A stretch of DNA of 38,494 nucleotides from a virus. The notes under the pieces were generated by a model. The model was not told the DNA's origin. It worked only from the letters and a program-made list of their open reading frames with translations, and did not search any database. Positions 27,817-35,700 of this stretch are shown here, piece after piece (position 1 is the stretch's first letter; the number at the start of each line of letters is the position of its first letter). The position numbers and the translations under genes were made by a program. The DNA is taken from positions 1 through 38,494 of IMG/VR virus record IMGVR_UViG_3300034066_000828. One strand, written 5' to 3'.

Positions 27817-29042
27817 CGCTTAATAGTAGAAATTGCAGGTTGACCTTGTACAAATACCGTATCTACGATATTTTGGAGACGCTTAACAGTAGCAATACCA
27901 ACATTACTGTAAACAGGAACATGAACTAGACCGAATGATTTGGTGTAGTCGCTAAGTTTGCCTGGAGTAAGTGTACCATTCTGAATACGCTTGACATCAT
28001 CAAGATGAAGACGCAAAACACGACCAACAGATTGGCACATCTCAATAACATTCATTTGACGCATCATAATCAAAGAAGTAAGACCAGGAACAGAGATACC
28101 TTCACTCAAAATAGAATAATGCATGACGATAAATTTTTTGTCAGGATCTGCACCAAACTGATTGACCAATTGAAAAAACTGTTCACGGGAGATTTTCTGA
28201 TCATTCAAAAATGCACCATGTTTGCTGGTAATCCAGAGGAGATCATACCCCATAGACCGCACTTCTTTCATAAAATCAGTCTCAGCAAGCATACGGACCA
28301 TAACCTTAGTGTTAGGAGCAGCAATCAAAACTTTATCCATATGGTCTTCATTACAAATAGTATCCAACAAAGTCATACAATCGCGTTCTGCCGCCTCTTC
28401 GCCCTTAAGACGAATGCTACCGATATTAATGGGATTAATTTTAGGAGGAATCAATGATCCATTATTGACCAGTGCAGGTGCAGGAACATTGCAAATAACC
28501 CGACCATAAACATCACTATTATTCATACCTGGTTTGGAAGAAGTAGCAGAATACTTAGGAGTAGCAGTAAAGAAATAACAGCGATCAGAATTAACAGAAA
28601 AATACTTAGTGGAATCGAAGAAATTCCTTTTAGTAGAGTTGTGTGCTTCATCAAAGTAAATGCTATCAACCTTAATACCAGACTCTTGAATACGATGAAG
28701 AGAATGATAAGTGGTAACAATCAATTTATTACCATTAGTATGATAATTCCAAGCATAGATCTGATTAGGATCTGTAGTAGTAAAGTAGGGAAGATCACTT
28801 TTAGAATGAACATGCATCACAGAAGCATTGGTGATGTGCTCAAGAAACTCGGAAGACAATTGCCGAGCAAGCATGAGGCGAGGAGCAACAACAACAATAG
28901 TTTTATTACCCTCGTCAAATTGACGCTTGGCATCCATAATGGCAACAAGACTCTTGCCGCCACCAGTGGGGAATACAACGATGCCAAGACGCTCCTTAAG
29001 CATGATCTGCAATGCTTCGTGCTGGTGGGGGCGAAGAATCAT
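27813..29042 (-). CDS. SF2 DEAD/DEAH helicase, 409 aa
   Basis: ATG 29040-29042 is chosen because the upstream extension crosses the -10 box at 29064. Motifs are Q-like LRPHQHEAL (3-11), Walker A PTGGGKS (25-31), DEAH (131-134), TATP (159-162) and QSVGRVLR near 330. The order is that of type III restriction/UvsW-like SF2 translocases. It lacks the N-terminal domain of T4 UvsW, so the exact orthology is unsure. Likely roles are recombination or replication-fork remodelling, or motor function with the methyltransferase-like gene next to it. Confidence 0.88.
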   Translation of the reverse strand: MILRPHQHEALQIMLKERLGIVVFPTGGGKSLVAIMDAKRQFDEGNKTIVVVAPRLMLARQLSSEFLEHITNASVMHVHSKSDLPYFTTTDPNQIYAWNYHTNGNKLIVTTYHSLHRIQESGIKVDSIYFDEAHNSTKRNFFDSTKYFSVNSDRCYFFTATPKYSATSSKPGMNNSDVYGRVICNVPAPALVNNGSLIPPKINPINIGSIRLKGEEAAERDCMTLLDTICNEDHMDKVLIAAPNTKVMVRMLAETDFMKEVRSMGYDLLWITSKHGAFLNDQKISREQFFQLVNQFGADPDKKFIVMHYSILSEGISVPGLTSLIMMRQMNVIEMCQSVGRVLRLHLDDVKRIQNGTLTPGKLSDYTKSFGLVHVPVYSNVGIATVKRLQNIVDTVFVQGQPAISTIKR

Positions 29043-29063
29043 GGTCTCAATCTCAATAAAGTT

Positions 29064-29069
29064 ATTATA
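29064..29069 (-). promoter_or_regulatory. Promoter -10 box (TATAAT)
   Basis: The minus strand reads CTGTATAATAACTTTATTGA after the hairpin at 29081-29096, giving a leader of about 20 bases before the helicase ATG. No clear -35 box. Confidence 0.6.
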
Positions 29070-29080
29070 CAGCAAAATAT

Positions 29081-29096
29081 GCCGCCCTGGGGCAGC
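29081..29096 (-). terminator. Terminator-like GC-rich hairpin
   Basis: On the minus strand GCTGCC..GGCGGC folds into a 6-bp stem including one G-T pair with a 4-base loop, followed by ATATTTTGC. It lies 8 bases after the stop of the methyltransferase-like gene. Confidence 0.55.
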
Positions 29097-29103
29097 AGAG
29101 TGG

Positions 29104-29520
29104 TCAGTTCAAAAATTGGTCTAAGGTAATTGGTCCTAACGTACCATCAAATCGGTAATGATATTCCAGGGCATCATAGCACACATAGTGAGGATGGGAG
29201 GTGGACACCCCAATTCTTTTACATAATTCTTTATGATTATCTTCCATTAACTCCACAGCATATAACATATTATCTACAATATGCTGTTCAGTATGATATT
29301 GTCTAAGTGCTTTAAGTAATTGAACTAAAAAATTACCGTCACCAGCACAGTTATCAATAAATTTAGAACTTGGATCTTTAAGAACCTCTTCTGGAATATC
29401 CAAAATCATTTTATCAATTAGGGCAGGAGGAGTAAATACCTCCTGCGTCTGTTTGATTCTCTCATCAGATCTCTCAAGTTGAGATCCATGCTTTTTGTTA
29501 TGTTTATTTTTAGATGGCAT
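29104..29520 (-). CDS. Truncated N6-adenine methyltransferase-like protein, 138 aa
   Basis: Motif X is QEVFTPPALIDKMI (26-39), motif I DNCAGDGNFL (56-65), motif II around Glu90 (YAVELMEDNHK) and motif III near Asp116, all from the SAM-binding half of gamma-type adenine methyltransferases. It stops before the catalytic NPPY motif. It may bind SAM or DNA as a subunit, or be a degenerate domain. It overlaps the end of the 1056-residue gene by 11 bases, and that protein has its own NPPY. Confidence 0.75.
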   Translation of the reverse strand: MPSKNKHNKKHGSQLERSDERIKQTQEVFTPPALIDKMILDIPEEVLKDPSSKFIDNCAGDGNFLVQLLKALRQYHTEQHIVDNMLYAVELMEDNHKELCKRIGVSTSHPHYVCYDALEYHYRFDGTLGPITLDQFLN

Positions 29521-32500
29521 TATTTTTCTTTAAATACTCAACTTCTTCTTCAGTAAAACCAAATTGATCAGACAAATTAGCATAGTCTGTAATGTCAGGT
29601 ACTTCACCATTTTTAATGGCGGGAGTAAATCCAGCAGTCTTTTTGTAATTATCAATAAAGAACTGAATAATTTTATTGTCAAAGATTTTACTAAGACGAT
29701 CCCCTTCTTCTTCCGAAGTAATTGGACACCAACAATTAAACATACCCACAAATCCGCTAGAGGTAAAGATGCCACCATTCTTATACGTAGAAGAGAATGG
29801 AACAATAAACTTTAGCACATCTCCAGTTGTAGGAACAATATTGGTGCGTTTAACTTTTTTAGAAGAGTGGTAGATCTCATACTTGCCATCAGGAATATGA
29901 TCTTCTTTAGCAATTGCTTGACCCATCTTTAGAGGAATACGTGGATGGTTAGAGTTAGCAATCTTATTAAGGATAGAATGCTTAAGAGCAGAATCTCCAA
30001 CAAGAGGAAGACCATCTCGCAAATCCCAAGTAAAGGAACCATCATGAGTAATGACAGTGGTTTTACCCTGATAAGGTTCATTTGTAAGATGCCAACGACA
30101 AATAGCAACACCCTCAGTAAAGTAATCATCTGCAGTATAATCAATCATTTTTAGATTATACTTTGTAGAGAACAACTTCATAAACTTTTTACCTTTACCT
30201 GTTGTTCCAAGAACAGATGAAGGAGTAACTTCACAAATGTCTCCTCCAGGAGCAACCAGTTCAAGGTGCTGTTCAACCACAATAGGCCAAAGTTTATTGT
30301 TCTTTGCTTTTTTGGTGGGATCGTTATATGGAGGATTTGCTAAAATGGCGGTAAACTTCATATCTGGATGAGAGTCAACAATATTAATACTATCATTGAT
30401 ATATTTTACACGATTACGATGACTATTGCAACTCTCCCATACGGTAATGTTATTTGGATCCACTTGTCGCTCTAAAAGACGGGCAGTGTGAGATCCACTA
30501 GGATCACCAAACATGTAGACGTTAGAAAGATCATTGCAGTTATCAATCATAAGATCAAAAAGTTCGACAGGAATAGACTGTTGAATTTGAGAAGACACAG
30601 ACAACTCATTAATAGTATGAGAAACGGAATTCCTAATACTCTTTTGAATACTATTAGAAACAATACCAATACGACGAGTTAAAAGTTCAATGCTATGAGG
30701 GTTCTTACTAATCACATCATCAAGAATACCCTCACAGTCACCAGTAACAGAAGGATAAACTGCAGAACCAATAACATCATTGATTGAATATACATTTTGA
30801 CCATTACGAATGATGTAGAACATGGTCAGAGGAATAGACTCAAGAAGTGCCTTGACAGTCTGCTTCTTCAAAGTGTCAAGGTCATTAGACTTTTTTACAC
30901 GCTCAGTCTCCCGAACGATACAACTTTTGTTGTTGGCACCCTCATCGTTAAGTTGTGATTCTTTCATAACCGTGGAAAGATCGGTTTTGAGTTTTAGATT
31001 AAAATCGCTAATCTTACTAAGGTCCAGAGATTCTACGATACTGGTAATGGTAGAGATGCTTCCCTCAACATCAGCGGCGAGGGCATCTTCAAAAAGTTCT
31101 TTACTGAGTTCTTTAAATCCATCATTCCATTCGTGAATATTGGTAAAGTCAACTACACTATATTGAGATAGTGCAGGATTATTATCACATGCAAGTTGGA
31201 ATGCTGTGTGAATGGCACGGAGACACCTCTGAGCATCAAAATCAATCACCCACCAATCATGAACACCAGAACCACCACGGAAAGCAAATTGAGTCCAAAA
31301 CTCAATAGATTCACCACCTTTACAATTAATAACGGTATCAATTTTTTTGGCAGTTACACCAAGAACGTTTGCAGATTGTGTAATGATAAGTGCTTTTGAA
31401 TTTTCTTCAAGAAATCGGTTAATATCATCTTGATCTTTATTAGTATCTGAAGTAACAACTAGGGAAGGATAATAACAATGCACCAACTTTTGAAATGCAT
31501 GACATGCTTTGACACTAGGAAGTGCCATCATGTGATATGTACCCCTTAAAAGACGATCTCCAATGCGAATCTCTCGTTGGGGACCAAAGTATTTGTGAAT
31601 AAATTCCCGAACAAGAATCTCATACAAAAACTTATCATCTTCCATTGTGAAGATATTCTTCATAGCATCAGGATCATCACCAAAAATTTCCTGATATGCA
31701 GAAGTTTGGTATTTTGCGAAAGCAATGTTCATTTTAGGACGCTTAAAAACACCATTTTGAACATCAAATTGTTCATCAAAATAAGTATACACAAACTTTT
31801 GGCGTTCATCAGGGAACATCCAGCAAAGTTTATGAGCAGTCCCAGAAATATAGCAGATACGACTTTTAATTTTGTTGCGAAGAGTGGTGAACTGTTTAGC
31901 AGTACCACCAATATGTGCTTCATCAAAAGCAACAAAATCAATATTATGAATCCTATCAATACGTGTAATAAAGCTCTGTACAGTACCCCATAGAACAATA
32001 TTTACATCACGTTCCATCCAGTATTCAAGATACGTTTCCCAAGAAGGATCTTGAACAGAAATGTATTTAATTGTAGGAAAGAATTCGTTAGAATCATTTT
32101 CCCAAGAAGCTTCTGGTGACCTTTGACGAGAACAAACCAGAGAAAGTTTATAATTACTATCTACAATATGCTTGAGAACCATAGCAGACTTACCTGCACG
32201 GCACTTGGCAAACAACAAAAATTCTTCACTAACATTCCATGCAGAAGCAATTTTTTGCAAAAACTTCTGTTGATATGGGCGAGGTTTAAATTCAGTATAT
32301 ACTTTTTCCTTACCAGAGAAAAATTTCTCATAGATCATTTGAACGATGATCTCAAGATTATAAAATTTTGGATCAAATTCAAAAGTCTCACTATTTTTTG
32401 CACCAATCCTTTTCATCCCAGGAAGAGTATCCAACCAAGAATGAATAATCTTATCGTGTCCAGCGTCCTTACCATCATCACGAGTAGATACATTTGTCCA

Positions 32501-32680
32501 CCAGGCGTAATTAATGTACTGGTCTTTTGTTTGAGCAAGCGTCTGCTTTGCTTTACCATAGTCACTATTGCGATGACGATGATCATAAGTATAAATTGTC
32601 TGACCAACGTTGAAAGAATTTACGCCGCTTTTAAGACTATCAACGTAGATATTGACCAGGGACACAGATAATAAAATCAA
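29510..32680 (-). CDS. GIY-YIG-like/SF2 ATPase/adenine methyltransferase fusion, 1056 aa
   Basis: Domains in order: 1-105, GIY-YIG/T5orf172-like (NIYVDSLKSGVNSFNVGQT, DHRHR, then AGHDKIIHSWLDTLPG, with Asp where the catalytic Glu is expected); 130-480, SF2 ATPase with CRAGKSA (160-166), DEAH (253-256) and SGTAH (279-283); 480-700 helical coupler; 715-850 methyltransferase with GDPSGSHT near 723 and NPPY at 781-784; 850-1056 a possible target-recognition region. This is the layout of single-chain type ISP restriction-modification enzymes. There is no ATG start: TTG 32678-32680 (after GGAG) or GTG 32663-32665; a stop lies just upstream in frame. Product would methylate or cut DNA; activity is unproven. 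Confidence 0.85.
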   Translation of the reverse strand: MILLSVSLVNIYVDSLKSGVNSFNVGQTIYTYDHRHRNSDYGKAKQTLAQTKDQYINYAWWTNVSTRDDGKDAGHDKIIHSWLDTLPGMKRIGAKNSETFEFDPKFYNLEIIVQMIYEKFFSGKEKVYTEFKPRPYQQKFLQKIASAWNVSEEFLLFAKCRAGKSAMVLKHIVDSNYKLSLVCSRQRSPEASWENDSNEFFPTIKYISVQDPSWETYLEYWMERDVNIVLWGTVQSFITRIDRIHNIDFVAFDEAHIGGTAKQFTTLRNKIKSRICYISGTAHKLCWMFPDERQKFVYTYFDEQFDVQNGVFKRPKMNIAFAKYQTSAYQEIFGDDPDAMKNIFTMEDDKFLYEILVREFIHKYFGPQREIRIGDRLLRGTYHMMALPSVKACHAFQKLVHCYYPSLVVTSDTNKDQDDINRFLEENSKALIITQSANVLGVTAKKIDTVINCKGGESIEFWTQFAFRGGSGVHDWWVIDFDAQRCLRAIHTAFQLACDNNPALSQYSVVDFTNIHEWNDGFKELSKELFEDALAADVEGSISTITSIVESLDLSKISDFNLKLKTDLSTVMKESQLNDEGANNKSCIVRETERVKKSNDLDTLKKQTVKALLESIPLTMFYIIRNGQNVYSINDVIGSAVYPSVTGDCEGILDDVISKNPHSIELLTRRIGIVSNSIQKSIRNSVSHTINELSVSSQIQQSIPVELFDLMIDNCNDLSNVYMFGDPSGSHTARLLERQVDPNNITVWESCNSHRNRVKYINDSINIVDSHPDMKFTAILANPPYNDPTKKAKNNKLWPIVVEQHLELVAPGGDICEVTPSSVLGTTGKGKKFMKLFSTKYNLKMIDYTADDYFTEGVAICRWHLTNEPYQGKTTVITHDGSFTWDLRDGLPLVGDSALKHSILNKIANSNHPRIPLKMGQAIAKEDHIPDGKYEIYHSSKKVKRTNIVPTTGDVLKFIVPFSSTYKNGGIFTSSGFVGMFNCWCPITSEEEGDRLSKIFDNKIIQFFIDNYKKTAGFTPAIKNGEVPDITDYANLSDQFGFTEEEVEYLKKNNAI

Positions 32681-32691
32681 ACTACTCCATT

Positions 32692-32722
32692 ATTATACAC
32701 CATAAAAAAGGGGGGTTGTCAA
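32692..32722 (-). promoter_or_regulatory. Promoter TTGACA-19-TATAAT, -35 box in terminator loop
   Basis: -35 TTGACA (32717-32722) lies in the loop and inner stem of the terminator at 32704-32728; -10 TATAAT is at 32692-32697. The 19-base spacer is longer than the usual 17, so the promoter may be weak or activator-dependent. It faces the gene at 32680. Confidence 0.55.
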
Positions 32723-32728
32723 CCCCCC
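32704..32728 (-). terminator. Strong rho-independent terminator
   Basis: On the minus strand GGGGGGTT-GAC-AACCCCCC is followed by six T. It is 7 bases after the fibre stop codon and ends the structural transcript. Confidence 0.95.
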
Positions 32729-32735
32729 TGACAGT

Positions 32736-35700
32736 TTATAGATTGTCTAGTCGCTTCTTCAGATCTTCAATTTGTGTTTGTTGTTCCTTAATCGCCTCAA
32801 TCAGAATTGCAACCATATTTTGATATGCAACTGATTTTACTCCCTCATGATTTTCATGAACTAATTCTGGGAGGACTTTTTCTACTTCTTGAGCGATGAG
32901 TCCAATAGTATGTTGTTCTTTATCAATTCTATCATATTCTACACCACGAAGTTGTAGAACTTTAGCAAGAGGATCATCAATATTTTTTACGTTTGTTTTA
33001 TATCTTTCATCAGATAGTGCAGTAATTTCACCACTAGCAGTTATATTACCATCAGAAGCAATTCTAAGTTGCTCAATTGGTGCAGAAGGTCCAGATTGTT
33101 GTGTTCCGAATGTAATAGCAAATTGTCCTGTACTACCTTCAGCAACACCTCTAATATATCCTCTTACACCATTATTACCAATATCATTACCCTCCCAATT
33201 AATTCCACCATACTGGTAGGCAGAAGTAATTGATGTATCAGATTGAACAAATCTTAGGAAATTACCAGCAGTATCACCAGTAGTTGCTGGATTTGTTGTA
33301 ATAATAACATCATTTTGGAATGTTGAAATACCAATTGTTCTTAATGTATTAACATTAACTTGCTGATTAAATGTGGTTATACCAGTATTAACAAGGAATC
33401 CATTTGGAACGTCAAAAGTTAACTGGTTTGTTCTAATTGTAGTAACACCAGCAAATATAGCATTACCACCAACATATAGTGCAACACTTGGAACAGATGA
33501 AGTTGTTCCCATACCAACAGCTCTTGTGGTAGAGATACCAATACCATCAAATACCCAAACGTCAGATACATTATCGAGACCAGATCCATCACCAACAAAT
33601 GCACCACTAAAGATACCACAATATCTTTCTGTTCCTACAGATTTAATAGGACCGAATTCTTGCCAGGAATTCTCTAATGTATAAACCCAACCAACAGCAA
33701 CTCCACCATTAGGATCTGCTTTATAGACAATATCTCCAGCATTTCCAGATAATCCTGGAGTAGCAATTCCTACAGTATATTTTCTAGAAGTTGTAGATTC
33801 ACCTTGGAGGAATAAAGAAGACGCTAAAATTCCATCTTCAGAAGTTGATGTTATTTTCTCAGTAAAAATTACTGGTCCATTGAATTCTGAGATGATAGTA
33901 GACTCAGTTCCACCTTCAACTTTTAATCCTCTAGCAACTGTCAGGTCATCTGTAGAATCTACATCAAAACCTACTGCTTGTGTATTAGAGGTAATGTCTT
34001 CACCTCTAACAGTTGGAATTGGTGCTTTAGTTAATAAGTCTTGACCAGTAGATGCGTTTGTTACTTTATTAACTGTATAGGTATTACCATTATCATCTAA
34101 TCCATTATAAATTGGAGTTCCACCGTCATCACTTACAGATTGAGATAAGACTCTTTCAACATCAATAAACTGTCTATCTTGTCTTTCAGGAAGTGCTGTG
34201 GAGTAGTTACCTGGGCCATATCCAAGATATTCGAATGTATGTCCAGAAGCACGTAAGATAGAGTTTCTTCTAAATTCAATAGGTTTAAATCTTACTCTCT
34301 TAACAACAGATCCTGCTGGATGAGATTGCTTCGAAGTTCCAAATAATCCACGGAATACATCTATTGCAGTATTAATTACAACAGTTTCACTAATACGCAT
34401 TATTTCGGTATTAACAATAATATAATCACCAGCTTGCCAGTTACGATCTAATGCATTTGTAACTGTAAGAGTATTGATTGTTGGATCTACTAATGCAACA
34501 TCTAAAGTAGTTGTAATTCCAGCATATTGAGCAACAAGTCTACTCGAATTTGCTTCATTATCTACAGACAGCAATCCACCTTGTGCGGCAAATCCTGGTA
34601 TATAAATGTATGCAGTTCCAGAAGATATTGGTGAGGTCGTACCTATTCCAATATTAAATTCAAAATCATTTAATCCAACAATTTTTGATGCAATGAAATT
34701 ACCATTATAAACGCTTTGATTAAATCCACCAACTTTGAATTTAGTACCATTCACAAATCCATGAGATTGAAGTGTTGTAACACTTGCAATTCCAGTTACA
34801 TTATTATATGTAAATGATGTAATCCCTAAAGAATTACCAGTAACATAAGATTCAACTGTATTTAAAAGAGTGGCATTAATTTTACTCAATCCATTGGTAT
34901 TAACTCCAGCAATAGGGGTAGATCCAGTAAATGGATATTGTGCTATTACCTCAGAAGAAGATACAACTTGAATTTGATTGGTCTGTCCTACATTAATTCC
35001 AGTAATTCTATAAAGATTATTATAAGACCCAAAAACTTTATCGTATAAACCACTTATAGAAATTACATTACCAATATCATTATTAATTTGAGTTACAGAT
35101 ACTACACCAACAATATGACCTAAAGTTGTACCTACACCAACTACAGAAAGAGTATTGCCAATTCCATAAGCAGATCCACCATCAATAACTCTAACATCTG
35201 TTATTCTACCTAAGGCATCAACTTTAATATTTGCAGTGGCATAATTTCCAGTTGTAGATCCAGCAAATCCTACTAATTTAGCATTATAAAGGGTTTCAAT
35301 AGATCCAGATCCAGATCCATAATTTTCACCAGCACTTACAATACCAACTCTAGTAATTCTATTCAATCCATGATCAATTCTAGTGTATAATGTATGTGCT
35401 AATCCAGAAGAAGACTGAATATCTGTTAATCCAAAACCTACAGCAAAATCATTAATGCTTCTTACAATACTTTCTCTAGTAATAGAATTTTGAGGATTAT
35501 TAACTTCAACTAATCCTAATGGAGAAGGTAATGCAAAAGATACTGTTGGATCTGGATCAGAATTAATATTGTCTCTATCTAATTGTGGATAAAGATTTTT
35601 TACTGGTTGTGAGAACCTTAATTGAGTAAATGGTTCAACAGAAGGAGAATTGGAAGAATCAACAATAGTTAAGTGATAAACACCGTCTTTGGTATTTGGA

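Noticed and set aside
27813-29042. Assigning the helicase as UvsW
   Set aside because: The SF2 motifs fit, but the N-terminal double-stranded-DNA domain of UvsW is not visible and the protein is about 90 residues shorter, so orthology is left open.
28641-29129. Open frame of 162 codons on the plus strand
   Set aside because: It lies opposite the helicase gene, whose motifs are certain; the plus strand here has no ribosome site or recognisable protein. The same holds for all other plus-strand frames in the window.
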